In this document: one piece after another, positions 53,556-61,667 of the stretch
Layout: each line of letters begins with the position of its first letter
How positions within the stretch are numbered: position 1 is the first letter of the stretch
NCBI RefSeq assembly: GCF_039535095.1
Contig: NZ_BAAAWN010000001.1
Span: 3,224,001-3,288,000 of the forward strand
DNA from: Arthrobacter ramosus
Lineage (GTDB): Bacteria > Actinomycetota > Actinomycetes > Actinomycetales > Micrococcaceae
Direction: 5' to 3'
DNA: 64,000 bases
Position numbers and translations under genes: made by a program
Notes under the pieces: model-generated
What the model was told of the DNA's origin: nothing
Seen by the model: only the letters and a program-made list of their open reading frames with translations
The model's database searches: none

Positions 53556-54845
53556 ATGAGAACCGCACATCTTCCGGCCTACGTTCTTTTGCTGGTTACC
53601 TTGGGCGCGGCGCCTGCCGTTGCATCGCCACCGCCGGGCGCGAGCACCCCGCCCGGCACCCGCCCGGGCTGGGCGTGGCCACTCTCCCCCAAGCCCGCCG
53701 TCGTGCGCGGCTTCGACCCTCCGGACAAGCCGTGGTTGAGCGGGCACCGTGGCGTGGATTTACAAGCAGCCGACGACGGCGTCACGGTCGCCGCCCCCGC
53801 CGACGGCACCGTGAGCTTCGTGGGCGTCGTGGTGGACCGTCCCGTGGTCACCATCGACCATAGGGGCGGGCTACGGAGCAGCTTTGAGCCCGTGGACAGC
53901 CAACTCGCAGAGGGGGCCATTGTGAACAAGGGCCAGGCCATCGGCGTAGTCAGAATCGGCCACTGTGCGGAATCACCGTGCCTCCACTGGGGAGTGCGGC
54001 ATGGGGAGGACTACGTCAACCCGCTTGCCTTCGTTACGGATCTCCGGCCGTCCGTGTTGCTGCCTCTGGACGATTTGCTGGCGCTAGACGATGGCGGAAA
54101 TCCCCGTGATGGCCCGCCCCGTGACAAGGGTGTTGATTTCGTGGGTGCCTTCGTACGAGTAGATGGCCTCGGCGTCGGCGAAGATCTTGGCCATCTCATA
54201 GTCCGTGACGATGCCGTTGCCGCCCAGGATGCCCCGGCCCAGGGCAACGCTTTCGCGCATGCGGGCCGTGGTGAAGGCTTTCGCCAGCGCGGATTGCTCG
54301 TCCTTGGCCGCACCGGAATCCTCAAGCTGCGCGAGACGGACCATCATGCCCATGGAGCTGACGGTGTTGCCCAGGATCTGCACGAGTTGTTGCTGGACCA
54401 ATTGGAACGATGCCAGGGGCCTCCCGAACTGCATCCGTTCAACCGCGTAGCGGCGGGCGACGTCGAACGCCGCAAGCTGCTGGCCCACAGCCTGCCACGC
54501 GACCGAAAGCCGCGTGACTTTGAGGACCTTGTTGGTGTCCCTGAAGCTGTTGGCGTTGGCCAGTTTGAAGAAGTCCGGGACCACCACGTTCTCAAGGGTG
54601 ATATCGGCATTCTGGACGGTCCGCAGCGAGATCTTGTTCTCGATCTTGCTGGCCTTGAATCCGGGGAGGCTCGTGTCCACCAGGAAACCCTTGACCTGAT
54701 TGTCGCCGAGGTCGCGGGCGAAGACCACAACCCAGTCCGAGAAGGTGGCGTTGCCGATCCAGCGCTTGGCCCCGTTGAGGATCCAGTTGCCGCCGTCGCG
54801 CCGCGCAGTGGTACGGGTGCCGCCGGCGACGTCCGAACCGCCTAA
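53556..54845 (+). CDS. Secreted M23 (LytM-type) peptidase with an abnormal 250-residue read-through tail
   Basis: The first 175 codons (53556-54080) make a complete M23 peptidase: a signal peptide (LLLVTLGAAPAVAS), GHRGVDLQAADDGVTV with the first zinc His/Asp and CLHWGVRHGEDYVNP with the second, ending PSVLLPLDD. Such proteins usually stop about here. In this frame there is no stop until 54845, so the frame continues across the antisense of the acyl-CoA dehydrogenase gene. A TAG occurs at 54085-54087 in the +1 frame. The tail has no domain likeness. A frameshift, natural or from sequencing, is the simplest explanation. Confidence 0.75.
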   Translation: MRTAHLPAYVLLLVTLGAAPAVASPPPGASTPPGTRPGWAWPLSPKPAVVRGFDPPDKPWLSGHRGVDLQAADDGVTVAAPADGTVSFVGVVVDRPVVTIDHRGGLRSSFEPVDSQLAEGAIVNKGQAIGVVRIGHCAESPCLHWGVRHGEDYVNPLAFVTDLRPSVLLPLDDLLALDDGGNPRDGPPRDKGVDFVGAFVRVDGLGVGEDLGHLIVRDDAVAAQDAPAQGNAFAHAGRGEGFRQRGLLVLGRTGILKLRETDHHAHGADGVAQDLHELLLDQLERCQGPPELHPFNRVAAGDVERRKLLAHSLPRDRKPRDFEDLVGVPEAVGVGQFEEVRDHHVLKGDIGILDGPQRDLVLDLAGLESGEARVHQETLDLIVAEVAGEDHNPVREGGVADPALGPVEDPVAAVAPRSGTGAAGDVRTA

Positions 54846-55274
54846 TGGCTCGGTCAGTCCGAAGGCGCCGATTTTCCTGAGGGAGTAAATGTCCGGCAGC
54901 CAGGCGTCCTGTTGCTCTTGAGATGCCAGCGCCTCGATGGAGCCAGTGAACAGGCCATCGTGAACGCCCATGAATGTGGCAATCGAGGCATCGGCGCGGG
55001 TTGCCTCTGCGTGGACAAGGCCAGCGAAAAGGTTGGAATAGCCTTGCCGCCTTACCGGGCTGACCAGGTCAATCTCGGCCAGTTTGGGGATCAGGTCCAT
55101 GGGGAACTCGCCACGGTTCCAGCAATCGACGGCAATCGGTCTGACCTCACGGGAAAGGAAAGCCCGGATTTCAGCAAGCCGGTCCTGTTCCTTGCCCGTG
55201 AGCAATTGCTCAAAGCCATAGAAGTCGCCATCGGCGTACGGGAGATTCTCGAGGTCGATTGCTGCCTTGGACAT
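54084..55274 (-). CDS. Acyl-CoA dehydrogenase, glutaryl-CoA dehydrogenase type
   Basis: 396 aa FAD enzyme. RPIAVDCWNRGEFPMDLIPKLAEIDL, FGLTEPLGGSDVAGGTRTTA, VERMQFGRPLASFQLVQQQL, LGGNGIVTDYEMAKIFADAE and YSYEGTHEINTLVTGRAITG match the glutaryl-CoA dehydrogenase branch, with the catalytic Glu in YEGTHE. Glutaryl-CoA comes from lysine or tryptophan breakdown; the Arg that binds the glutaryl carboxylate was not verified, so a related substrate is possible. A 24-bp palindrome lies 13 bases upstream of its ATG. Confidence 0.9.
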   Translation of the reverse strand: MSKAAIDLENLPYADGDFYGFEQLLTGKEQDRLAEIRAFLSREVRPIAVDCWNRGEFPMDLIPKLAEIDLVSPVRRQGYSNLFAGLVHAEATRADASIATFMGVHDGLFTGSIEALASQEQQDAWLPDIYSLRKIGAFGLTEPLGGSDVAGGTRTTARRDGGNWILNGAKRWIGNATFSDWVVVFARDLGDNQVKGFLVDTSLPGFKASKIENKISLRTVQNADITLENVVVPDFFKLANANSFRDTNKVLKVTRLSVAWQAVGQQLAAFDVARRYAVERMQFGRPLASFQLVQQQLVQILGNTVSSMGMMVRLAQLEDSGAAKDEQSALAKAFTTARMRESVALGRGILGGNGIVTDYEMAKIFADAEAIYSYEGTHEINTLVTGRAITGISAIV

Positions 55275-55287
55275 GGCACTCCTTCGG

Positions 55288-55311
55288 GTAAGTTACTGGT
55301 GAGTAACTTAC
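55288..55311. promoter_or_regulatory. 24-bp palindromic operator upstream of the acyl-CoA dehydrogenase
   Basis: GTAAGTTACT and its inverse AGTAACTTAC around a 4-nt spacer, both arms perfect, directly ahead of the dehydrogenase start and in the gap shared with the divergent secreted-protein gene. The size and spacing suit a TetR-type dimer. No TetR gene is adjacent, so the regulator would be encoded elsewhere. Confidence 0.68.
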
Positions 55312-55454
55312 AGGAATGACAGTCCTCCGCACAAGCGGAAACAGTTGCCGTTAACCTCCGGGTCCCCCGGTGTTTGCCCTTTGCACGGTTCACTCCCAGC
55401 CCGCCCCCATAGCTTGTCAGGGACATCGTTTCCCCAATCTAAGGACGATTTTCA

Positions 55455-56558
55455 ATGCCTGTTACACCCAACAAGCTCAAGCGGACCTCGATGGTATTGG
55501 TGGGCGCCGCAGTCGCTGCCTCCACTCTTGCCTCCGTTGCCCTGCCGGCATCCGCCGCTGACGAGGGCGAAGCGCAGGCCCCCGCCGCCGGATTCTCCGT
55601 GAAGACCTTCTCCCCGGTCGGCACCGAGTCAGCACCTGACGACATCACGCGGATGGGCGACTCCGTGTACGTCTCGTTCCAGAATGGCGTTGGCCCCTTG
55701 GGCGAGGCCTCTGCAAACGGCGCCACCGCCAGCACCGTTCAGCAGTTCAGCCTCGACGGAAAGCCCGGCAAGTCCTGGCAAGTCACGGGCAAGGTCGATG
55801 GGCTTACGGCCGATCCGGAACACCACCGTCTCCTCCTCACCGCCAACGAGGACGGCAACTCGAGCTTCTCAACCCTCAGCCCTGACCAGGCGAAGCCGCT
55901 GACCACGTACACATATTCGGGCCTCACCCACGGTGGTGGAACCGACGCGGTATCTGTCGTGAACGGCAAGATCCTCGTCAGCGCCTCAGCGCCGGTTGAT
56001 ACTTCGGGTCCCGCCGCCTATTCCGTCGCATTGGAAGGTGCCACCGCCAAACTGACGCCTCTCTTCGGCGACAGTGCTACGGCTACCGCAGCCAATGGTC
56101 CCCAGGCTGGAAAGGCAACCACGCTTGGCCTCACCGACCCGGACTCCAACACCCAGGTTCCGGCGGCCGCTCCGCGGTTCAAGAACTCCTTCATGCTTGA
56201 CGCGCAGGCAGACCGGCAGTTGATCTTCGCTTCCAACCCGGGCAGCGGCAAGCAAGCTCTCCAGGTGCTTTCGGTTGCCCAGCCGTTGGATGACACCGTG
56301 TTCGCGGCACACTCGAACCAGACCCTCCTGGTCACGGACCCGAAGGACAATAAGGTCTTCTCCATCACTGGCCCGTTCAAGGCCGGCGAAGCCGTCTCCA
56401 CCGTGGTACCCGACGCCGGCCCGGCCTACCTGGCAAGCCTGGACCTGGGCACGGGAGCTCTCGCCCCGATCAAGGAACTCGCCTCCATCCAGCCCAAGGG
56501 CCTGATGTTCACCGGCAGCGCCGGGGACAACTCGAACGACGGCCAGCGCTCCGAGTAA
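55455..56558 (+). CDS. Secreted protein of unknown function, beta-propeller-like
   Basis: 367 aa. A clear Sec signal peptide (KRTSMVLVGAAVAASTLASVALPASA, cut before ADEG). The mature part has spaced repeats of the kind DDITRMGDSVYVSFQNG, GKVDGLTADPEHHRLLLTAN, AVSVVNGKILVSAS and DAQADRQLIFASNPGSGKQAL, suggesting a propeller-like fold similar to lactonase/YVTN-type sheets, though no signature is certain. A possible promoter is TTGTCA/AATCTA at 55414-55441 with AAGGAC before the ATG. A strong terminator follows. Confidence 0.72.
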   Translation: MPVTPNKLKRTSMVLVGAAVAASTLASVALPASAADEGEAQAPAAGFSVKTFSPVGTESAPDDITRMGDSVYVSFQNGVGPLGEASANGATASTVQQFSLDGKPGKSWQVTGKVDGLTADPEHHRLLLTANEDGNSSFSTLSPDQAKPLTTYTYSGLTHGGGTDAVSVVNGKILVSASAPVDTSGPAAYSVALEGATAKLTPLFGDSATATAANGPQAGKATTLGLTDPDSNTQVPAAAPRFKNSFMLDAQADRQLIFASNPGSGKQALQVLSVAQPLDDTVFAAHSNQTLLVTDPKDNKVFSITGPFKAGEAVSTVVPDAGPAYLASLDLGTGALAPIKELASIQPKGLMFTGSAGDNSNDGQRSE

Positions 56559-56570
56559 ACGTCACCTTCG

Positions 56571-56614
56571 GAAGAGCCCCTGACTGCGCTTCCGCGCGTC
56601 AGGGGCTTCTTTTG
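56571..56614 (+). terminator. Rho-independent terminator
   Basis: GAAGAGCCCCTGAC pairs with GTCAGGGGCTTC around a 13-nt loop and is followed by TTTTGT, 12 bases after the secreted-protein gene. It overlaps the end of the convergent hydrolase gene. Confidence 0.85.
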
Positions 56615-57525
56615 TGTAGGGCTAGCTGAACCCGAAGCCATGCGTCGATGTGTTCGAGAGCGGCTCGTGCCATCGGCGTCGCGTGCCCGGTGAACCCGTG
56701 AGGGGAGGCGGGATAGATTCGCAGATCGACCTCGACACCGGCGGCCGACAGCCGTGTGGCCATGGCGAGATTGTCTTCCAGGAGGATGTCGTCGCCGCCG
56801 ATCACGATCAGGATCGGCGGTAGGCCCGCGAGGTCGGCGAAGAGCGGTGAGAGGTCGGGGTGGGCGCGATCCGGGGTAGTCCCCGCATAGGCGTCGAGAA
56901 AATACTCGTCGGCGATCAGGCGTCCGGCCTGCGTCTTCGCGGCGAGGTCATAGGTGCCGAACTGCAGCACGCCGCCGCTGAATGCCGTGACCCCGCGGTC
57001 GCGCAACCGCACAAGCGTAGACACCGCCAGCGTCGCACCGGCAGAGAAGCCACCGATAGCGAGTTTGGCTGTGCCAAAACGGCGTTCGGCATGCTCCACC
57101 AGCCACAGCGCTGCTGCCTCGCAGTCGTCGGGTGCGGAAGGCCACGGGTGCTCCGGAGCGAGTCGGTAATCCACGCTGACCACTGCAACACCCAGCGCAT
57201 CCGCAAGCCGCCTGTTGCGAACATCGCTTCCGGCGGCCGAGCCCATGTAGAAGCCGCCGCCGTGGATTTCCAGGAAGACGCCCGCCACCGGCATGCTAAC
57301 CGGCACGTGGATCCGCACCGGAACGCTTCGGCCAAGTGCGCTTGCCAGTTCTGCGATTGGCCGTGGATCGCACTCCGCAGGTACCACCGCTCTCGCCCGG
57401 AATGCGAACAGCTCTTCCCGACTGCCCGGACCACGGCCAGCCGGGCGCTCGGCGTAGAAAGCGCGGGATTCATCGACGAGTGACCACAGTTCAGGATCGA
57501 TCAGCGAGGGCAATTCGAAGCTCAC
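56599..57525 (-). CDS. Alpha/beta hydrolase, HSL-type esterase
   Basis: 308 aa. Oxyanion motif EIHGGGFYMGS, nucleophile elbow GGFSAGATLA (GxSxG with Ser), acid residue near IGGDDILLEDN and catalytic His in YPASPHGFTGHA. This is the hormone-sensitive-lipase family (acetyl hydrolase/esterase), cytoplasmic, acting on short acyl esters. GTG start with no strong ribosome binding site. It stands alone and is divergent from the SGNH gene. Confidence 0.88.
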   Translation of the reverse strand: MSFELPSLIDPELWSLVDESRAFYAERPAGRGPGSREELFAFRARAVVPAECDPRPIAELASALGRSVPVRIHVPVSMPVAGVFLEIHGGGFYMGSAAGSDVRNRRLADALGVAVVSVDYRLAPEHPWPSAPDDCEAAALWLVEHAERRFGTAKLAIGGFSAGATLAVSTLVRLRDRGVTAFSGGVLQFGTYDLAAKTQAGRLIADEYFLDAYAGTTPDRAHPDLSPLFADLAGLPPILIVIGGDDILLEDNLAMATRLSAAGVEVDLRIYPASPHGFTGHATPMARAALEHIDAWLRVQLALHKRSP

Positions 57526-57607
57526 AGGATAACTCTAGGATGCGCATCGGGTGAGCGAGGAAGAGGCCGCCGTGGCGCGTTCGGCCTGCTAGGAGCAGTA
57601 TGGAGGG

Positions 57608-58486
57608 ATGAACGCTCCCAGCGCCGAAAGTCCGGCGCAGGGTGGCCCCGTTGTTTCCGGCGCCCGCCTGCACCCGTGGGGCCGCTATGTGGCCCTGGGT
57701 GATTCGTTTACCGAAGGGGTAGGAGATCCGGAGCCTCGCAGCCCGGGGGGCTTGCGAGGCTGGGCGGACCGGGTCGCGGAAGAACTGAGCGCCGGGCACG
57801 AAGATTTCGCTTACGCGAATCTTGCAGTCCGCGGACGGTTGCTCCATCAGATCCTGGATGAGCAGGTGGGCCCCGCACTGGCCCTGCAACCGGATCTGAT
57901 CACTCTCAATGCCGGGGGCAATGACCTGATCTTCCGCAGGAGCGATCCCGACAAACTCGCCGTCCGGATGGACGCCGGCGTGCAACTCCTCGCCGCTGCC
58001 GGCGCAACAGTTGTACTGTTTGCCGGACCGGACTGGGGCGCTACGCCCGTGCTGGGACACACCCGCGCCAGGGTGGCCATCTTCAACGAGAATCTGCGCA
58101 CCATCGCCGCGCGCCACGATGCAGTAATCGCCGACCTCTGGGCCCTGCGCCAACTCACCCACCCTCGAATGTGGGATCCGGACCGGCTGCACTTCTCCCC
58201 CCTGGGCCAGCACACCATCGCCATCATGGTGCTCGATACCCTCAACGTCACCCACACCTTGGAAGCGATGACACCGAAAGACCTACCCGGGCGCACTTGG
58301 CGCGAAGCAAGGACCGATGACATTGTCTGGGCGCGCGAGCACTTGTTCCCATGGGTCCTGCAACGTCTCAAGCAACGAATCTCCGACGACGGGCGGCACG
58401 CAAAGCGGCCGGATCCGGGCCCCGTGTTCGGCGCCTGGATGCCGCCCGGAACGTTCGTTGGAAACGATCCAGCGTCAACTAACTAG
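57608..58486 (+). CDS. SGNH/GDSL-family hydrolase
   Basis: 292 aa. Block I YVALGDSFTEGVGDPEP (Ser), block II region NLAVRGRLL, block III NAGGNDLIF and block V DRLHFSPLGQH (Asp and His) are all present. No signal peptide, so probably cytoplasmic. This group in actinobacteria acts as an esterase or lipase of unsettled substrate. ATG at 57608 follows GGAGGG closely. Ends before a terminator hairpin. Confidence 0.9.
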   Translation: MNAPSAESPAQGGPVVSGARLHPWGRYVALGDSFTEGVGDPEPRSPGGLRGWADRVAEELSAGHEDFAYANLAVRGRLLHQILDEQVGPALALQPDLITLNAGGNDLIFRRSDPDKLAVRMDAGVQLLAAAGATVVLFAGPDWGATPVLGHTRARVAIFNENLRTIAARHDAVIADLWALRQLTHPRMWDPDRLHFSPLGQHTIAIMVLDTLNVTHTLEAMTPKDLPGRTWREARTDDIVWAREHLFPWVLQRLKQRISDDGRHAKRPDPGPVFGAWMPPGTFVGNDPASTN

Positions 58487-58523
58487 CTACATCGGGACGT
58501 CTACCTAACGGAGCGTCAGAAGG

Positions 58524-58546
58524 AACGAGTGTTGACCACTCGTTTT
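58524..58546 (+). terminator. Terminator after the SGNH hydrolase gene
   Basis: AACGAGTG and CACTCGTT arms around a 5-nt loop, followed by a short T-run, 37 bases after the stop codon. Confidence 0.7.
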
Positions 58547-58718
58547 TGCGGCTACCTGTTAGTCGTAGCCTCTAAAGTACGCGTGTGTGAACTAATCACA
58601 ACCGGGTGCCACCCGCCGGAACCCAGATCGGACTCCCTTTTCGAGCGGCACCTTCTTGGAAATCAACGAAGGATCACTCGGCTTCTGGTGCATTACCCAG
58701 GCTGGGGAGGAGTTGACC

Positions 58719-60131
58719 ATGAGGACCACGGATGAGCAACAGGGGGCAACTGTCTCGCGGCTCGAGGGCCGCGCACGGCCCGACGTCACTGGAGTTCGGT
58801 TCGGCAAACACTTTCGCAAACGCTGGACCGCTTTTGGCAGCACGGCGCTGATTGTTACCGGCCTGCTGGCCGGGGTCGGGTTCGCCGCACCGGCGCATGC
58901 AGCGGCGAACACGGTGGTGTCGCTGACCTTCGATGACGGCAACGCGGACCAATTGACGGCCGAAGCCACGATAAAGAGACTGGGCCTGGTCGGCACGTTT
59001 TTCATCACCACCGGGTGGATCGACCAGCCCACCTACCTCACCACAGCCAACCTGCAGCAGATCGCCGCCGACGGCAACGAGATCGGCGGCCACACCGTGA
59101 CCCACCCGGACCTGGTGTCCCTGACCGCCGCCGAGTCGACACGACAGATCTGTAACGGGCGTATGGCGCTGATGAACATGGGCTTCAAAGTCACCAGTTT
59201 CGCCTACCCCTTCGCTTCCGAAGACCCGGCCACCGAAACCCTGGTGAAACAGTGCGGCTTCAACAGTGCCCGCGGCCTAGGCGACACCGCCAGCAAGGAC
59301 CCGGCCTCGGCGACGCTTCCCGCGGCCGACACCATCCCGCCCGCCAATCCCTACGTAACTGCGGCACCGGATGAGGTGGACAGCACCTGGACCCTGCAGA
59401 ATCTGGAGAACCAGGTGACCCACGCCCAAACAACCGGCGGCGGGTGGGTCCAACTGACCTTCCACCACATCGCCGTCGGCACGGACCCCACGCTGACGAT
59501 CACCCCCACCCTGTTCAACCAGTTCGCCACCTGGCTGGCCCAGCAAAAGGCGGCCGGTACCGTCGCCGTGAAGACCGTGGACCAGGTCATCGGCGGCACG
59601 CAGCAGCCCGCAGTCCAGGGCCCAGCCGTACCTCCACCGCCCCCTCCGGGAACGAACATGATCCAAAACCCCGGCCTGGAAACCCTGGTCAACACGATCC
59701 CGCTGTGCTGGGCTGCTGGCGGGTACGGAACCAACACCCCCACCTTCGCCGTTGTCTCCCCAGGCCACACCGGCACGAACGCCGAGCAGCTCACCCTGAC
59801 CGGCCGGTCGTCAGGGGACGCGAAACTCCTGCCCGCCCTGGACCTGGGCGGCTGCTCACCGACCGGCACAACCGGACATAGATATCAGCTGAAGGCCTGG
59901 TTCAAATCAACCGCGCCAACCCAGTTCGAGCTCTATTACCGTATCGGCAACGGGTATTGGAAGTACTGGACCGCAAGCCCCCTCCTCGTCGCCGCGGCGA
60001 ACTGGACCCAGGCCACCTGGACCACACCTCCCCTACCGGCCGGTGCCTCGGGGATCAGTTGGGGCCTGAACATCCAAGCCAACGGCACGATCACCACCGA
60101 CGACTACGAGATGTACGACATCGGCCCCTGA
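58719..60131 (+). CDS. Secreted polysaccharide deacetylase with a C-terminal carbohydrate-binding-like domain
   Basis: 470 aa. N-terminal region with one hydrophobic segment (about residues 48-68) ending in AHA, a probable long signal peptide. The NodB deacetylase domain follows (VSLTFDDGNADQ with the metal-binding Asp pair, GGHTVTHPDL with the His pair). A Pro-rich linker (PPPPPPG) leads to a C-terminal domain of about 150 residues (NPGLETLVNTIPLCWAAGG...) that resembles a beta-sandwich carbohydrate-binding module. Likely removes acetyl groups from chitin, peptidoglycan or another glycan outside the cell. ATG at 58719 after GGGGAGGAG. Confidence 0.87.
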   Translation: MRTTDEQQGATVSRLEGRARPDVTGVRFGKHFRKRWTAFGSTALIVTGLLAGVGFAAPAHAAANTVVSLTFDDGNADQLTAEATIKRLGLVGTFFITTGWIDQPTYLTTANLQQIAADGNEIGGHTVTHPDLVSLTAAESTRQICNGRMALMNMGFKVTSFAYPFASEDPATETLVKQCGFNSARGLGDTASKDPASATLPAADTIPPANPYVTAAPDEVDSTWTLQNLENQVTHAQTTGGGWVQLTFHHIAVGTDPTLTITPTLFNQFATWLAQQKAAGTVAVKTVDQVIGGTQQPAVQGPAVPPPPPPGTNMIQNPGLETLVNTIPLCWAAGGYGTNTPTFAVVSPGHTGTNAEQLTLTGRSSGDAKLLPALDLGGCSPTGTTGHRYQLKAWFKSTAPTQFELYYRIGNGYWKYWTASPLLVAAANWTQATWTTPPLPAGASGISWGLNIQANGTITTDDYEMYDIGP

Positions 60132-60218
60132 TTCTCGATCACCCAGTTACAGATTCCTGGGCAGACGTTCTACCAGCGGAAGGTGAAACATATCGGCCCC
60201 CGCGCCTACCGGATCGGC

Positions 60219-60929
60219 TCAGCCGGATGGGGGCGTGAACTGGCTGGCGGTGAACTCCGCTCCCTGGGGGTCTCGGATCAGTGCGGTGCGCGTCCACTCG
60301 GTGTCGTTTTGCCGCAGGACTTGGGCACCGAGCCGCTTGGCGACAGCCACCGTCTGGTCGCGGTCAGCCACGGTGAACGAGACGTGCCAGTGCGACAGTT
60401 CATCGGGCGCGGTGGTCGCGATCCACGCGATCGCATCCTCGAAGCCAGGCGGGGCCGCCACACCCGATTGCCGTGCCCTGATGTCAGGATCGACTGTCGC
60501 TTCAAGATGATCCCCGTAACCGGACCTGCGGATCAGCACCGCGAAGCCGAGGTCGTCGACTTGCCAGCCAAACGCGTCGTCGTAGAACGCAATCGCCGCG
60601 CTGGGGTCGGACGTGTGGAGATCGCTGAAATTCCAGGCCCCCGGCTGATTGACCACCTGGGCCCCGAAGCGTCGTTTGGCCTGCCAGATGCGGAACTCGG
60701 CGCCCTGCGGATCTGTCAGCGCCGCGCTGCGGCCGCCCTCTCCGGCATCGGCAGGTGCCGAAAGCACTGTGGCGCCGGCCGCGACCAGCCGATGCGCTGC
60801 GACATCCGCGTCGTCGACTGAAACGTAGGTGTTCCACGCCGCGGTACCCTTCCTGGCGCTGGCTATCCCGCCGACGTCTTCGTCGTCGAGTTTGGCTATC
60901 AAGTAACGGCCCGGCGCTCCCGGCGGCAT
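60219..60929 (-). CDS. Two-domain VOC (glyoxalase-like) protein, apparently missing its start
   Basis: Translation from ATG 60929 gives 236 aa. The second VOC domain is complete (WNFSDLHTSDPSAAIAFYDDAFGWQV to RDPQGAEFTAS). The first begins upstream of this ATG: the frame continues to 61028 with PCWIDTEQPDVEAAAEFYGGLFGWTF, a normal VOC start, but no ATG, GTG or TTG is found before the in-frame TAG that ends the XRE gene. The protein either starts at an unusual codon or the gene has lost its 5' end. VOC pairs of this type are metal-binding and often of unknown function. Confidence 0.72.
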   Translation of the reverse strand: MPPGAPGRYLIAKLDDEDVGGIASARKGTAAWNTYVSVDDADVAAHRLVAAGATVLSAPADAGEGGRSAALTDPQGAEFRIWQAKRRFGAQVVNQPGAWNFSDLHTSDPSAAIAFYDDAFGWQVDDLGFAVLIRRSGYGDHLEATVDPDIRARQSGVAAPPGFEDAIAWIATTAPDELSHWHVSFTVADRDQTVAVAKRLGAQVLRQNDTEWTRTALIRDPQGAEFTASQFTPPSG

Positions 60930-61028
60930 GGCGTCCTGGAAGGTCCAGCCGAAGAGTCCGCCGTAGAACTCAGCGGCTGCCTCGACGTCAGGCTGCTCGG
61001 TGTCGATCCAACATGGGCCCTGCAGGCA

Positions 61029-61667
61029 CTATTTCGCAGTGACTGCTAGGAACCTGATCGGCAGTTCCAGCAACTCCAGCGGGCCGTGGGGTCCTTCGCC
61101 GTCGAGCAGGAGAGAGTCGCCTGCCTCCATGGTGTACTCGTAGGCGCCATGGCCGTAGACCATCTTGCCCGAGAGCATATAGATGAATTCTGTGCCGGGG
61201 TGCTGGAACAACGGAAAGACATCCGAGGCGTCAGTCAGCGTGACCAGCGTGGGTTCGAGGGCATCCGTGCGGCCCTTGAGGGTCCCCAAAACGCGGTATT
61301 CGTGCCCGTGCTGGGTTCCGCTGCGCACGGTCAGGCTGCCCTCACCGTTCCTGGTGAACGTTGCGTCCCTGTCGGTGTCCGCGCCGCGAAATAGGGCGGT
61401 GACGGGGATTTTCAGCCCGTCGGCAAGACGCTGCAGGGTAGTCAATGAGCAGGAAGTAGAAGCTGATTCAATCTTGGAGATCATCGCCTTGGACAGCCCG
61501 GTCCGGATCGCAAGTTCAGCGGAGGACAGGCTTTGCGCCCTCCGGTAGTGCCGGACCTGCAGGGCGATGATGCGCTCCAGTTTGCCGGGGCCGTCCTTTG
61601 TGTCAGCCCCTGCCTCGGCGTCCGATTCCGCAGTCAGGTTTGTCTCGCCATCGACATGGTTGATCAT
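61029..61667 (-). CDS. XRE-family regulator with cupin domain
   Basis: 212 aa. Acidic N-terminal tail (1-28), helix-turn-helix (LERIIALQVRHYRRAQSLSSAELAIRTGLSKAMISKIESASTSCSLTTLQRLADGLKIPV), then a cupin sensor domain (HPGTEFIYMLSGKMVYGHG, GDSLLLDGEGPHGP). It belongs to the HTH_3-cupin group that senses small molecules. ATG overlaps the amidohydrolase stop (ATGA), so it is cotranscribed with the catabolic genes and probably controls them. Its TAG is in frame with the VOC coding sequence that follows at once. Confidence 0.9.
   Translation of the reverse strand: MINHVDGETNLTAESDAEAGADTKDGPGKLERIIALQVRHYRRAQSLSSAELAIRTGLSKAMISKIESASTSCSLTTLQRLADGLKIPVTALFRGADTDRDATFTRNGEGSLTVRSGTQHGHEYRVLGTLKGRTDALEPTLVTLTDASDVFPLFQHPGTEFIYMLSGKMVYGHGAYEYTMEAGDSLLLDGEGPHGPLELLELPIRFLAVTAK

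Noticed and set aside
58547..58718. Possible c-di-AMP (ydaO) riboswitch before the deacetylase
   Set aside because: The gene context is suitable, but I could not find the conserved core of the motif by eye, so it is listed only as an unexplained leader.
58529..58735. A 68-codon open frame on the plus strand before the deacetylase
   Set aside because: It starts inside the terminator hairpin and ends inside the deacetylase gene in another frame; no ribosome binding site.
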